Assembly: GCF_900113705.1 (NCBI RefSeq)
Contig: NZ_FOQI01000001.1
Coordinates: forward strand, 1-64,000
Length of the DNA: 64,000 bases
From: Collimonas sp. OK307
GTDB taxonomy: Bacteria; Pseudomonadota; Gammaproteobacteria; Burkholderiales; Burkholderiaceae_D
Direction: 5' to 3'
Within the stretch, counting starts at the first letter, position 1, and every line of letters begins with the position of its first letter. The notes beneath the pieces are model-generated. The model saw only the letters and a list, made by a program, of their open reading frames with translations. It did not search any database and was not told the origin of the DNA. Below, one piece after another: positions 43,588 through 52,800 of this stretch. Both the position numbers and the translations under genes were made by a program.

Positions 43588-44619
43588 ATGGCAAGTGAAA
43601 CGCTCAAGGCTTTCGATGCGAATATTCAACCGCAATCTTCGCAGTGGCGCGACGGCAAGTTCCGGAATCGTCGTCCTATGCACAAAAACGGCTTGTGGAA
43701 GATATTGCAAATCCTGTGGCGCTTCACGTTCGACAAGCCAGCCGGAACCGTGCCGGCCAAACCGATTCCAGTGCAAGCGATCAGTAGCGCGCAATTGCTG
43801 GCCGCGCCGGATCGTTCACTGTTCCGCCTGGGGCATTCCACCATGCTGTTGAAGTTGCGCGGCGAATTCTGGCTGACTGACCCGGTGTTTTCCGAGCGCG
43901 CCTCTCCTTTCCAATGGATCGGCCCTAAACGCTTTCATCAACCTCCAATCAGCATCGCCGAACTGCCTCCTATCAAAGGGGTGATCTTGTCGCACGACCA
44001 TTATGATCATCTGGATCACGACGCAATCCTGCAACTAGCAGGCAAGGTAGAGCATTTCCTGACGCCGTTGGGAGTAGGGGACACGCTGATCAAATGGGGT
44101 GTGCCGGCAGAAAAGGTGCAGCAACTGGACTGGTGGCAAAGTACCCGGGTCGACGGCCTGCAAATGGTGGCGACACCGGCGCGCCATTTTTCAGGGCGCG
44201 GCCTTACCGACGGCAACCAGACTTTGTGGGCTTCCTGGGTAATACTGGATGATGATCTGCGGCTGTTTTTCAGCGGCGATGGCGGCTATTTCGAAGGTTT
44301 CAAGGAAATTGGCAACCGCTATGGGCCATTCGACCTGACCATGATAGAAACCGGGGCTTATGACCATGACTGGCCAGACGTGCACATGCAGCCGGAGCAG
44401 ACTCTGCAAGCTCATCTAGATCTGGGCGGCAAGCATTTGCTGCCGGTGCATAACGGCACCTTCGACCTTGCCCTGCATGCTTGGCAGGATCCTTTCGAGC
44501 GCATCGTTTGGCTGGCCGAACAGCACGGAGTGCCGATAAGCACGCCGCAGATGGGTGAGTTGCTCAGCCTTGCGACGCCGCAGGCGGGGCGCCGCTGGTG
44601 GCGGGAACAGTCTGTCTGA
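43588..44619 (+). CDS. Metallo-beta-lactamase fold hydrolase (UlaG/NAPE-PLD-like)
   Basis: The 343-residue zinc hydrolase has LGHSTMLLKL near residue 80, the metal motif SHDHYDHLDHDA near 140, and further ligands His in ATPARHFSGR and Asp in FFSGDGGY. The order matches the NAPE-phospholipase D-like and UlaG-like branch, acting on phosphodiesters or lactones. Start ATG follows AGGAAAAG. Exact substrate unknown. Confidence 0.88.
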   Translation: MASETLKAFDANIQPQSSQWRDGKFRNRRPMHKNGLWKILQILWRFTFDKPAGTVPAKPIPVQAISSAQLLAAPDRSLFRLGHSTMLLKLRGEFWLTDPVFSERASPFQWIGPKRFHQPPISIAELPPIKGVILSHDHYDHLDHDAILQLAGKVEHFLTPLGVGDTLIKWGVPAEKVQQLDWWQSTRVDGLQMVATPARHFSGRGLTDGNQTLWASWVILDDDLRLFFSGDGGYFEGFKEIGNRYGPFDLTMIETGAYDHDWPDVHMQPEQTLQAHLDLGGKHLLPVHNGTFDLALHAWQDPFERIVWLAEQHGVPISTPQMGELLSLATPQAGRRWWREQSV

Positions 44620-44831
44620 CCCGGAATAGAAATAGAGCTACGATTTTGCCAGAGGAAAAAATAGATAAATCCATTGTGTGCGAGAGCGAGTACCTATTGC
44701 TCGTGACTGAATTCGATTTGATGTGGGGGCGTAAGACAACCCCGCTGGAACAAGCTCGCATGGAGCGCCTGATCAGTTTGATCAATGCTTTTGAGGAGAA
44801 TTGCCGCTCAGAAATTTTCTCGGAAGAATAA
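44598..44831 (+). CDS. Small HigA-antitoxin-like N-terminal fragment protein
   Basis: The 77-residue frame overlaps the metallo-hydrolase end. From residue 17 the pattern (EEKIDKSIVCESEYLLLVTEFDLMWGRK, then PLEQARMERLISLINAFEENCRS) resembles the helical N-terminal part of HigA/XRE-type antitoxins (YgjM-like), which normally continue into a helix-turn-helix. That DNA-binding part is absent. The start is uncertain: the ATG at 44598 lies inside the upstream gene and TTG 44646 begins closer to the conserved part. It may be a truncated antitoxin or a stand-alone small protein. Confidence 0.5.
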   Translation: MAGTVCLTRNRNRATILPEEKIDKSIVCESEYLLLVTEFDLMWGRKTTPLEQARMERLISLINAFEENCRSEIFSEE

Positions 44832-45015
44832 GGAATAGGTGTGCATCACGGCCAAGTGCTAAAGAGCCGCGGCGAGTGCGCCAGGTGAAATTTTCGATGC
44901 GCCAAGCTTCCTCCATGCGCTCGCTCCCGAGCTCGTATGTTCTTTCGATCACTTCAATCTCATGTATACCTGATTCCGGACATGTTAGGATTGCCTTTCG
45001 ATCAAGGAGGCGTTC

Positions 45016-45240
45016 ATGACACATGAATTTGAATACAAAGGCATCCGTTACTCGGTCACAGTTTATGAGGAAATAAAAGGGCGATGGACCTGGTCCTTCC
45101 AAATCGAAGATGGCGTAATTCGCAAATGCGTTGACTTGCCAATGGAGCAAGAGGAAATTGCGCGCAAAGAAGTCATGCGCAAAGTCAAATGGATGATTGA
45201 CCATAAAAAATGGCTCCCACCCTCCCAGTTAGAGTCGTGA
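45016..45240 (+). CDS. Small hypothetical protein
   Basis: The 74-residue soluble protein has the pattern FEYKGIRYSVTVYEEIKGRW and WSFQIEDGVIRKC, then a C-terminal charged helix. It is not recognised as a named family. A strong AAGGAGG site seven bases before ATG supports expression. It stands alone between the HigA-like gene and the flavin disulfide reductase gene. Confidence 0.6.
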   Translation: MTHEFEYKGIRYSVTVYEEIKGRWTWSFQIEDGVIRKCVDLPMEQEEIARKEVMRKVKWMIDHKKWLPPSQLES

Positions 45241-45338
45241 CACGCAGCGAACAATGTCAAGGGAATGGGTATAGAGTTTCATCTTGATTCAATCGGCGTG
45301 AACGTACTGCGGCGGTCAACCTGCAAACGGGGGGTAAT

Positions 45339-46721
45339 ATGGTCCAGCGATACGATGCAATCGTCATTGGCACCGGGCAATCCGGTCCTTCCCTGGCTGT
45401 ACGGCTCGCGCAAGCCGGTCGCAAGACCGCCATCATAGAACGCAATCGTTTCGGCGGGACCTGCGTCAATACCGGTTGCATACCTACCAAGACGCTGATT
45501 GCGAGTGCTCGCGTGGCGCACATGGCGCGTCGTGCCGCCGAATTCGGCGTGCTGATCGACAGTCCGGTCCGGGTCGACATGGCGGGCGTCAAGGCGCGCA
45601 AGGATCTGATCGTCAGGCAATCCACTGAAGGTGTCGCCGACTGGCTAAAAAATACCCCCAATCTTACGGTGATCGAAGGGCATGGCTGTTTTGAGAGTCC
45701 GCACGCCGTACGGGTCAATGGCGAGTTGCTGGAAGCGGACGAAATTTTCATCAATGTCGGCGGACGCGCCGCGATACCCGATATACCCGGGCTGGACGAC
45801 ATTGATTTCCTGACCAACTCCAGCATGATGGAGGTGGATTTTCTGCCGCAACACCTGGTGATTGTCGGCGGCAGCTACATCGGCCTGGAGTTCGCTCAAA
45901 TGTATCGCCGCTTCGGCAGCGAGGTCACAGTGATAGAAGGCGGGCCGCGGCTGATAGGGCGGGAAGATGAACAGGTATCGGCAAGTATTCGCGACATCCT
46001 GGAGCACGACGGGATTCAAATCCGGCTTGGCGCCAAAATTCAACGTGTCGAAAAGCGTGGCGATGCGGTAGTGATTACCGCGAACGACAATGAAGCATCG
46101 TACGAAATCTCAGGTTCTCATTTGCTGCTCGCGGTCGGGCGCATACCGAACACCGATGATCTCGGTCTCGATAAGGCGGGCATCAAGACCGATCAACGCG
46201 GGTATATCGTGGTGGATGACAAACTTTGCACCAATGTGCCGGGAATCTGGGCGCTGGGCGACGTCAATGGCCGCGGGGCATTCACCCATACGTCTTATAA
46301 CGACTATGAAATCGTGGCCGCCAATCTGCTTGATAATGACTCACGCAGCGTAGCCGATCGTATTCAGGCGTATGCGCTGTTCATCGATCCGCCGCTGGGC
46401 CGGATCGGCATGACTGAGCGGGAAGTGCGTGCCTCCGGCCGCAAAGCACTGGTCTGTACGATGATGATGACCAGGGTCGGGCGCGCGCGTGAACGTAGCG
46501 AAACCCAGGGATATATGAGTGTGCTGGTGGATGCCGAAACAAAAAAAATTCTTGGCGCAATGTTGCTTGGCATTGAAGGCGATGAAGTGATCCATTCGAT
46601 CCTGGATGTCATGTATGCCGGTGCGACATACACAACCATCCAGCGTGCAATGCACATTCATCCGACTGTTTCGGAACTGGTGCCGACGTTATTGGGCGAC
46701 CTGAAGCCGTTGTCGCCGTAA
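45339..46721 (+). CDS. Pyridine nucleotide-disulfide oxidoreductase (mercuric-reductase-like)
   Basis: The 460-residue class I flavin disulfide reductase has FAD-binding GTGQSGPSLA, the redox pair in GGTCVNTGCIPTKT, NAD(P)-binding GGSYIGLEFA and WALGDVNG. The C-terminal dimerisation domain ends with the His-containing HIHPTVSELVPTL. It lacks the MerA Cys pair at the extreme C-terminus, so mercury reduction is not implied. It reduces an unknown disulfide or dye-type acceptor. GGGGGG is the ribosome site. Confidence 0.9.
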   Translation: MVQRYDAIVIGTGQSGPSLAVRLAQAGRKTAIIERNRFGGTCVNTGCIPTKTLIASARVAHMARRAAEFGVLIDSPVRVDMAGVKARKDLIVRQSTEGVADWLKNTPNLTVIEGHGCFESPHAVRVNGELLEADEIFINVGGRAAIPDIPGLDDIDFLTNSSMMEVDFLPQHLVIVGGSYIGLEFAQMYRRFGSEVTVIEGGPRLIGREDEQVSASIRDILEHDGIQIRLGAKIQRVEKRGDAVVITANDNEASYEISGSHLLLAVGRIPNTDDLGLDKAGIKTDQRGYIVVDDKLCTNVPGIWALGDVNGRGAFTHTSYNDYEIVAANLLDNDSRSVADRIQAYALFIDPPLGRIGMTEREVRASGRKALVCTMMMTRVGRARERSETQGYMSVLVDAETKKILGAMLLGIEGDEVIHSILDVMYAGATYTTIQRAMHIHPTVSELVPTLLGDLKPLSP

Positions 46722-46740
46722 ACGATGCAAAATGCGATGC

Positions 46741-46778
46741 AAAAAACGGAGCGAAAAACGGAGCGAAAAACGGATAAA
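46741..46778. repeat. Short tandem repeat after the disulfide reductase gene
   Basis: The 12-base unit CGGAGCGAAAAA occurs twice (46747-46758 and 46759-46770) plus a partial third unit, preceded by GATGCAAAA duplicated. It is a slippage-type repeat between convergent genes. Confidence 0.7.
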
Positions 46779-46795
46779 TTCTCGCCCCGAATCAA

Positions 46796-47425
46796 TCAAA
46801 GTAATTTGCATGCCTCGTCGAAATCGAGTCGAGGACTGCGTGGGAACAGCTTATCCGGATCCCCATAACCCAAGTTGCACAGAAAATTGGTTTTGATGTG
46901 GCTGTCCGGGAAATATTCATATTCGAAATTCAGTGGTTTCGTCACCGGGAAAAATTCGTGATCCACTTTCACCTGGTCGAATCCTGACATCGGGCCGCAG
47001 TCCAGCCCTAAGGCGCGCGCCGCCAGCATGAAATAGGCTCCCTGCAGCGAACTGTTGCGCCTTGCGGTAACTTCGGCCAGTTCCGGCGTGTCCGCGAACC
47101 AGGCGCGGGCGTCGGCATGTGGAAACAGCTTTGGCAACTGCTCATAGAATTTCCCGTCGTAGCCGATGATCGCCGTGACCGGGGCTGCCATGGTCTTGTC
47201 CACATTTCCTGGTGCTAACGCCGGCCGCAGCCGTTCCTTGGCTTCCGGCGTACGCAGGAACAGAATACGCGCCGGTGAACAATTGGCGCTGGTCGGGCCC
47301 CATTTCATCACGTCATAGAGGCGGTGCAGAATATCGTCGCCTACCGGTTTGTCCAGCCAGGCATTGTGCGTGCGGGCTTTAAAGAACAGAAGGTCGAGTC
47401 CGTCTTCGTTTAGTTGCTGGGTCAT
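46796..47425 (-). CDS. Nitroreductase of the RutE/HadB group (malonic semialdehyde reductase-like)
   Basis: The 209-residue FMN enzyme of the nitroreductase fold shows [30 protein letters not shown] and [12 protein letters not shown], all characteristic of the RutE branch, which reduces malonic semialdehyde to 3-hydroxypropionate in uracil breakdown. No rut genes are near, so it may be a general reductase. ATG 47425 has GAGGTGATCACC upstream; codons further upstream are not family-like. Confidence 0.85.
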   Translation of the reverse strand: MTQQLNEDGLDLLFFKARTHNAWLDKPVGDDILHRLYDVMKWGPTSANCSPARILFLRTPEAKERLRPALAPGNVDKTMAAPVTAIIGYDGKFYEQLPKLFPHADARAWFADTPELAEVTARRNSSLQGAYFMLAARALGLDCGPMSGFDQVKVDHEFFPVTKPLNFEYEYFPDSHIKTNFLCNLGYGDPDKLFPRSPRLDFDEACKLL

Positions 47426-47513
47426 GGTGATCACCTCACAGTTGGTCGGATTCTTCGGGTTGGACGTATTTGTGCTTTCGACACACCAGTATAGTTGGCA
47501 TGAATTAGATAAA

Positions 47514-48443
47514 TCAATGTATCTCGGCCGGTGCCGCAAATCCCACTTCACCCGGCCCCGGCGGTGGCGGCTTTTTTCCAAATAGAATACTTTGCGGTTG
47601 CTGCTCGACATTCGATAGTACGCGATCCAGCGCATGGGAACTATGCGAAAAATCGTTGATCATGACGTGTAGCTGCGGCAACGTATCCTTTAAATCCTGG
47701 CTGGTCTGGCCAAGATTGTCTGCAGTACTGCCGATCCGGTCCAGGGTATCCACGCGCGTGCGGACTTCTTGCGTGAGGCTGGTTAAATTAGACAGCAAGG
47801 GATCCATGCGCGCCAGGGCTTTGTCGGTGCGGTCGCTGATGGCAGGAAGCTTCTTGAACGTCGGCTGCAGTTCGGCGGCGAGGTCGGCGATCCGGCCCGA
47901 AGCGGTCTTGAGGTTCACGATCGTTAGCGACAATTCTTCCAGATTGTCGTCATTAAGCAGTTTGTTCAGCCGTTTTGCCGCCTGGCCTGTGTCGCGCAGC
48001 AGTTCCTGGCCGGAATCACCGATCTGATCGAAAAACGATGGCCGCATCTCGATACGACCGATCTCGTCTGGATTGAGCACGAGTTTTCCCGGCTTGCTAC
48101 CGTCGTCGTCCAGTTGCACGAAAGACAGTCCGGTGATACCCAGGTAACTCAGTTGCGCATAAGTACCCTGGTTGACAGGGGTTCCCTGGTCGAGTCCGAT
48201 CTTGATCAGGATGACATGCGGGTCGGTCGGGGAAAATCGGATATCCTTGACCTTGCCGACATCCACGCCGCGCAGCCGCACCGGCGCGTTGCGGTTCAAG
48301 CCTGACACCGGCGTCCTGGATAACAGCAGGTAATCCTGCTGATCGACGGTATCGCCGTTCAACCGGATCGCCACAAATACCAATCCGATGCAGAGCAGCA
48401 CCAGGAACAGACCGGCGGAGAGGGCGTGTGCGCGGTTTTCCAT
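47514..48443 (-). CDS. MCE/MlaD-family lipid-transport protein
   Basis: The 309-residue protein has an N-terminal transmembrane helix ([23 protein letters not shown]), an MCE domain (residues about 35-115, [24 protein letters not shown]) and a long coiled-coil/helical tail. It is anchored in the inner membrane facing the periplasm and should form a hexameric ring, passing phospholipid to or from MlaE-type permease. It is third in a permease, ATPase, MCE operon. No MlaC or MlaB genes adjoin. Confidence 0.9.
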   Translation of the reverse strand: MENRAHALSAGLFLVLLCIGLVFVAIRLNGDTVDQQDYLLLSRTPVSGLNRNAPVRLRGVDVGKVKDIRFSPTDPHVILIKIGLDQGTPVNQGTYAQLSYLGITGLSFVQLDDDGSKPGKLVLNPDEIGRIEMRPSFFDQIGDSGQELLRDTGQAAKRLNKLLNDDNLEELSLTIVNLKTASGRIADLAAELQPTFKKLPAISDRTDKALARMDPLLSNLTSLTQEVRTRVDTLDRIGSTADNLGQTSQDLKDTLPQLHVMINDFSHSSHALDRVLSNVEQQPQSILFGKKPPPPGPGEVGFAAPAEIH

Positions 48444-48483
48444 TGATCATCTCCTCGTACTTTATGTAACACTTACGCGACAC

Positions 48484-49296
48484 TCAGGCAACGCTCAGGC
48501 CGACGGCCATCTTGTCGCGGAAATCCTTGACGTTTTCCTGCTCGCAGCGCTTGATGTGGCCGAGGAAGAAATTCTGCACGAATGGATCTGGGTGGTGCAC
48601 GATATCCCACAGCGGGCCTACCGTCAGCAGTTGCTGGTTGGCCAGCACGGCCACCCGGTCGGATAACGCCAGCAGGGTGTCGACATCGTGAGTCACCATG
48701 ACCACGGTGAGATTCAGCGCGCGACGCAGTGATTCGATCAGCTGTACGAAGCCGTGGCTGCGTTCCGGATCGAGGCCGGCGGTGGGCTCATCGAGGAACA
48801 ACAGTTCCGGATTGAGCGCCAGCGCGCGGGCCAGGGCGACGCGTTTGACCATGCCGCCGGACAGTTCGGAGGGCATCTTGTTGGCGCTCGTGGCGTCAAT
48901 TTCCACCAGGTCGAGTTTCATCATCACCAGTTCACGGATCACGTCTTCGGGCAGTGCCTTGAGTTCGCGCAGCGGCAAAGCGACGTTGTCGAACACGCTC
49001 AGTGCCGAGAACAGCGCCCCCTCCTGGAACAGGACGCCCCAGCGGTTGCGGGTCTGGCGCAGGTCGGCGACTGCGCAACCCTGCAAGGGAACGTCGAACA
49101 CTCTGATGGCGCCGCGGCTGGGAGCTTCGAGCCCGAGCATGAGGCGCAACAGGGTGGTCTTGCCGCTGCCTGAACCGCCGATGATCGCCATCACCTCGCC
49201 GTAACGCACGCTTAAGGTGAGATCGCGATGGATGACGGTATCGCCGTATTGCGTCCATACGGCGCTGATATCGATGACGTTGTCGGTGGCGCTCAT
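48484..49296 (-). CDS. MCE-type ABC transporter ATP-binding protein (MlaF-like)
   Basis: The 270-residue ATPase has Walker A GGSGSGKTTLLR, signature LSGGMVKRVALARAL, Walker B LLFLDEPTAGLDP and VTHD. The ABC_Org_Solvent pattern EMGALLFQEGALF-like WGVLFQEGALFSALSVFDNVALPLRE identifies the MlaF group. Start lies one base after the permease stop. Confidence 0.92.
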   Translation of the reverse strand: MSATDNVIDISAVWTQYGDTVIHRDLTLSVRYGEVMAIIGGSGSGKTTLLRLMLGLEAPSRGAIRVFDVPLQGCAVADLRQTRNRWGVLFQEGALFSALSVFDNVALPLRELKALPEDVIRELVMMKLDLVEIDATSANKMPSELSGGMVKRVALARALALNPELLFLDEPTAGLDPERSHGFVQLIESLRRALNLTVVMVTHDVDTLLALSDRVAVLANQQLLTVGPLWDIVHHPDPFVQNFFLGHIKRCEQENVKDFRDKMAVGLSVA

Positions 49297-49297
49297 G

Positions 49298-50422
49298 TCA
49301 GAAACCTACGTTCGAAAAAATCACTGCAAATATCGCGTCCACAATGATCACGATAGTTATCGAAGTAACGACTGAATCCGTAGTGCTGGCACCCAGGCTC
49401 TCCGTGTTTGGCCGGCTTTGCAATCCGTAGTGACAGGCGATTAATGCAACCAGCATGCCGAACACGGAGCCTTTGCACAGGCCTAGCCACAGGTTGGCGA
49501 TCGGTACTGCGGCAGGCAGGCCATGCAGAAACTGCCGATAACCGATATCAAGCTGCAAGTAGGCCGACAACATGCCGCCGAGCAGCGCGGCCATGTCGCT
49601 CCAGACGATCAGCAGAGGCAGGGTGATGGCTAGCGCCACGACTTTTGGCAGCACCAGGCGCTGGGTATGCGAAATACCCATGGCTGACAAGGCATCGAGT
49701 TCGCGGGTCACGCGCATGACGCCGAGTTGCGCCGTCATCGAAGAGCCGGAACGTCCGGCCACCAGGATGGCGGCCAGTATCGGGCCTAGTTCGCGCACGA
49801 TGCCTAATCCCAGGATATTGATGATGAAGACGTCGGCGCCGTAATTTTTCAACTGGATCGACGACAGATAGCTCAGCACCACGCCAACCAGGAATCCGAC
49901 CAGCGCGGTAATGGCCAGCGCCTGGCTGCCGGTGCGATGGATGTTGGCGGAGATCTCGCGCCACGGGATATCACCTGGATGACGCAGCAGGTACAGGCAA
50001 TCCAGCAGCAGATTGCCTGCCAGGATCGTGATAGCACGGAGGCTCTTGCAGAACGTTAAAAAACCTTGCCCTAGTTTTACCAGCAATTCCAGCCGATCGC
50101 GTGGCACCGGCGGCGGCGGTGAAAATGGTTTCGCGGCCAGGTTGGCGAACATCTCTTCGTATTCGGGTTTGAGCAAGATGTCAGGCCGCCGCCGGCCCCA
50201 CATGCGCCACAGGAACAGCGCGCCGGCGGCATCCAGTTGCTGGATCGCACGCAGGTCCCACCTGGCAGTGCGGTCTTTGGCGTATTGCGTCAACTGCGGC
50301 CGCAAGGTAGCGACATCCGGCAAAATGACGCGCAACAGCCAGGTGCCGCTGACTTCAATCCGATTGGTGCCGTCGGTATCGGTCACGCGCAGCAGACGTG
50401 GCGGCGTCATGGTGATGGCCAT
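49298..50422 (-). CDS. MCE-type ABC transporter permease with N-terminal STAS-like domain (MlaE-like)
   Basis: The 374-residue protein has residues about 1-110 resembling a STAS domain (as in MlaB, fused here), then an MlaE permease with five or six hydrophobic segments and the motif GRSGSSMTAQLGVMRVTRELDALSAMGI. This fusion replaces a separate MlaB. It forms the membrane core of a phospholipid-transport ABC system. Confidence 0.9.
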   Translation of the reverse strand: MAITMTPPRLLRVTDTDGTNRIEVSGTWLLRVILPDVATLRPQLTQYAKDRTARWDLRAIQQLDAAGALFLWRMWGRRRPDILLKPEYEEMFANLAAKPFSPPPPVPRDRLELLVKLGQGFLTFCKSLRAITILAGNLLLDCLYLLRHPGDIPWREISANIHRTGSQALAITALVGFLVGVVLSYLSSIQLKNYGADVFIINILGLGIVRELGPILAAILVAGRSGSSMTAQLGVMRVTRELDALSAMGISHTQRLVLPKVVALAITLPLLIVWSDMAALLGGMLSAYLQLDIGYRQFLHGLPAAVPIANLWLGLCKGSVFGMLVALIACHYGLQSRPNTESLGASTTDSVVTSITIVIIVDAIFAVIFSNVGF

Positions 50423-50488
50423 GTCTAGGGCAGCGCTCTAATGAAGCCGTTCGCCGCTGGCATGTGAAGCCAGTGTTTGGATAAGATA

Positions 50489-51247
50489 TCAAGAAACATA
50501 ACGGTGGCTCCACGCTGCGATCATATTTGCCACATAGGTCGCATCATGCTTGCGCGTCAGGAGATGATCGGCATCGTCGAGCGATAGAAAACTCTTGGGA
50601 TGTTTTGCCGCGGTAAAGATATGCATGGCGTTCGAGATGTCGACGGTGGTATCACGCGGCGCATGCATTACCAGCAATGCTTTCCTGAGGTGGGCAATCT
50701 TGTGATTCAATTGCTGTTCCCGCGCATCCTGAAGGAACTGGTGCTTGATTTTGAAGCGCCGGCCGGATAGTTGCACTTCTGCTTCGCCGTTGACTTCGAT
50801 CTCGCCAATTTGATCCCGGAACAGCCCGGTGACATGGGCCGGATCGCTGGGAGCGGCGATGGTAACGACCGCGCGGACTTCCGGAATGTCGGCGGCAGCG
50901 GACAGTACCGCAGCGCCGCCAAGGCTGTGGCCGATGATCAGCGCCGGAGCGCGATAAACCTGGCGCATATGGTCGGCGGCGGCAATCAGGTCCGCTACAT
51001 TCGATGAAAAATTGGTGTTGGCGAATTCGCCTTCGCTGGCGCCGAGGCCGGTGAAGTCAAAACGCAGTACGGCGATGTGATGGCTGGTCAGAGCCTGCGC
51101 GATGCGGCTGGCTGCGAAAATATCCTTGCCGCAAGTAAAACAATGCGCAAACAGGGCAAAGGCGTGCGGCTCTCCTGACGGCGCATCGAGCCGCGCCGCC
51201 AGCTTTTGTCCGTAAGCGCCTACGAAATCAGTGCGTTCGCTTATCAT
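50489..51247 (-). CDS. Alpha/beta hydrolase (the type often fused to OsmC domains)
   Basis: The 252-residue hydrolase has the pattern [24 protein letters not shown] and the nucleophile elbow [10 protein letters not shown], Asp in [10 protein letters not shown] and His in DDADHLLTR. Most relatives are the N-terminal half of an alpha/beta-hydrolase/OsmC fusion; here the OsmC half is absent. It stands alone downstream (in the same direction) of a small membrane gene. Confidence 0.87.
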   Translation of the reverse strand: MISERTDFVGAYGQKLAARLDAPSGEPHAFALFAHCFTCGKDIFAASRIAQALTSHHIAVLRFDFTGLGASEGEFANTNFSSNVADLIAAADHMRQVYRAPALIIGHSLGGAAVLSAAADIPEVRAVVTIAAPSDPAHVTGLFRDQIGEIEVNGEAEVQLSGRRFKIKHQFLQDAREQQLNHKIAHLRKALLVMHAPRDTTVDISNAMHIFTAAKHPKSFLSLDDADHLLTRKHDATYVANMIAAWSHRYVS

Positions 51248-51364
51248 TCGCCACTCTCCGCCAATCTGAGTCGGGGTCGGGAAATTTAATATAAATGCAT
51301 TGAATATAAATTCGGGTGCGATGGCACGATATTACGCCTCAACGCTGATAATTTCTCGAAATGA

Positions 51365-51577
51365 TCAAGTCGGGACAATCTCGCACCATACGCAATCAGT
51401 GCCGATCCACCGCAAAAGATCCGTCAGCAAGATGTTGGCATCAAAAGAGATGACGATAGCCAGGCAGAGCGCTATCAACATCACAAAAAATCTTAAAACC
51501 TTTCGCCAATTGCCCATGCCGCCACTGTAGGGGATCCAATAATCACGAAGGTGATGATGTTTCATTTCTGTAGTCAT
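51365..51577 (-). CDS. Small single-pass membrane protein
   Basis: The 70-residue protein has a His-rich N-terminal (MTTEMKHHHLRD), a hydrophobic helix of about 25 residues near the middle (VLRFFVMLIALCLAIVISF) and a short Cys-containing C-terminus (TDCVWCEIV, a CxxC pair). AAGGAG lies 8 bases before ATG 51577, supporting translation. No family recognised; it could be a metal-binding or respiratory-chain small subunit (speculative). Confidence 0.55.
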   Translation of the reverse strand: MTTEMKHHHLRDYWIPYSGGMGNWRKVLRFFVMLIALCLAIVISFDANILLTDLLRWIGTDCVWCEIVPT

Positions 51578-51798
51578 CGCATTAACTCCTTATTCGATGA
51601 AACGTCATGAGATGGAATAGCCCGGGGCTAGCCGGAGGATAGTTGTGGGATCTTGATTTTTAAGACACGATTGCCAAATAATGTATAAATGCAACATATT
51701 GACACACGCAAATCCCTGACAAATTACTTTGCTACCGATTCATATTAGACGAGTGCCAACTATACTGAAAGCGGGACCATCCTCTTAGCGGAGGTAAT

Positions 51799-52119
51799 AT
51801 GAAAGGCTTCCAGTTAGAATTTTTTACCCAGCAGGATCGGCGCCACAAGGGTAAGCAGCTGTCGAACTGGCTGCTTGACGTCGCTCAATCGCATGGTATC
51901 CGGGGGGCAACCGTTTTTACCGGCGCTATCGGCTACGGGCACGACCGCAGATTCCATTCGGCGCATTTCTTCGAACTTGCAGATCAACCGGTGGAAGTCA
52001 CCATGGTAGTGAGTGAAGACGAGTCGGATCGCTTATTTGAGTTTTTGCGGCAAGAGGGAGTGCATATGTTCTATGTCAAGTTACCGGTTGAGTATGGCAA
52101 AATCGGCCTGCCGGATTGA
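51799..52119 (+). CDS. DUF190-family protein
   Basis: The 106-residue protein of the ferredoxin-like DUF190 family shows KGFQLEFFTQQDRRHKGKQL, then GIRGATVFTGAIGYG. DUF190 proteins are PII-like and frequently neighbour CrcB/Fluc fluoride channels or cation transporters. Here the neighbour is a VTT membrane protein instead. GGAGGTAAT precedes the ATG. Confidence 0.82.
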   Translation: MKGFQLEFFTQQDRRHKGKQLSNWLLDVAQSHGIRGATVFTGAIGYGHDRRFHSAHFFELADQPVEVTMVVSEDESDRLFEFLRQEGVHMFYVKLPVEYGKIGLPD

Positions 52120-52147
52120 ATGCCGAAATGTATTGTAGATTGTTACC

Positions 52148-52741
52148 ATGTTCAGCCACATTAACCTGCGAGAGCCTGCCATGCGCCGCTACAAACGGCT
52201 GTTGATCGTTGCTCTGTTTTTAGCGGTGCTATTCGCCGTATTTCAAATTTCCGGCCTTAGAGGGCATTTCAATTTAGCGTTTCTTCATCAACAGATCGTC
52301 GACAATAAAATCAGCGGCTTGCTGATCTTTGTCTTGCTGTTTTGCCTGGGTAACCTGATTCAGGTACCCGGCTGGATATTTCTCGCGGCGGCGGTACTGG
52401 CCCTGGGAAAATCCTGGGGTGGCCTGGCGACCTATATCGCGGCAATTATCTCTTGTGTATTTACTTTCCTGACAATACGTTTCGTCGGCGGCGATGCAAT
52501 ACGAGAATTGAATAACCGTTATGCGTTGAGGCTACTCCGTAGCCTGGATGCGTATCCGATTAAAAGCGTCGCGTTGTTAAGGGTATTGTTTCAGACTGTT
52601 CCTGCCCTTAATTACGCGTTGGCTTTGTCCGGCGTGAAGTTTTATAAATACCTGATAGGCACCATACTCGGTTTGCCATTACCGATCATGTTGTATTGCA
52701 TATTCTTCGATTATATTGGCAAGGTGCTGCATGTATCTTGA
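52148..52741 (+). CDS. VTT-domain (TVP38/DedA-like) membrane protein
   Basis: The 197-residue inner-membrane protein has about five hydrophobic segments and the VTT pattern WIFLAAAVLALGKSWGGL, then LLRVLFQTVPALNYALALSGVKFYKYLIGTILG. VTT/DedA proteins are linked with lipid scrambling and undecaprenyl-phosphate or proton-coupled transport. ATG 52148 is taken; ATG 52181 with a GAGAG site is the alternative and would remove 11 residues. Confidence 0.8.
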   Translation: MFSHINLREPAMRRYKRLLIVALFLAVLFAVFQISGLRGHFNLAFLHQQIVDNKISGLLIFVLLFCLGNLIQVPGWIFLAAAVLALGKSWGGLATYIAAIISCVFTFLTIRFVGGDAIRELNNRYALRLLRSLDAYPIKSVALLRVLFQTVPALNYALALSGVKFYKYLIGTILGLPLPIMLYCIFFDYIGKVLHVS

Positions 52742-52800
52742 GGGCATTGCGACTTAGAGTCCGTTCAAGATCTTCTGCATCAAAGAGAACCGCGAAATAC

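Noticed and set aside
45339-46721. Mercuric reductase (MerA)
   Set aside because: The fold matches but the C-terminal vicinal Cys pair and the mer neighbours are absent.
46741-46778. Short tandem repeats as a CRISPR array
   Set aside because: The unit is 12 bases with no spacers and only two to three copies; it is a slippage repeat.
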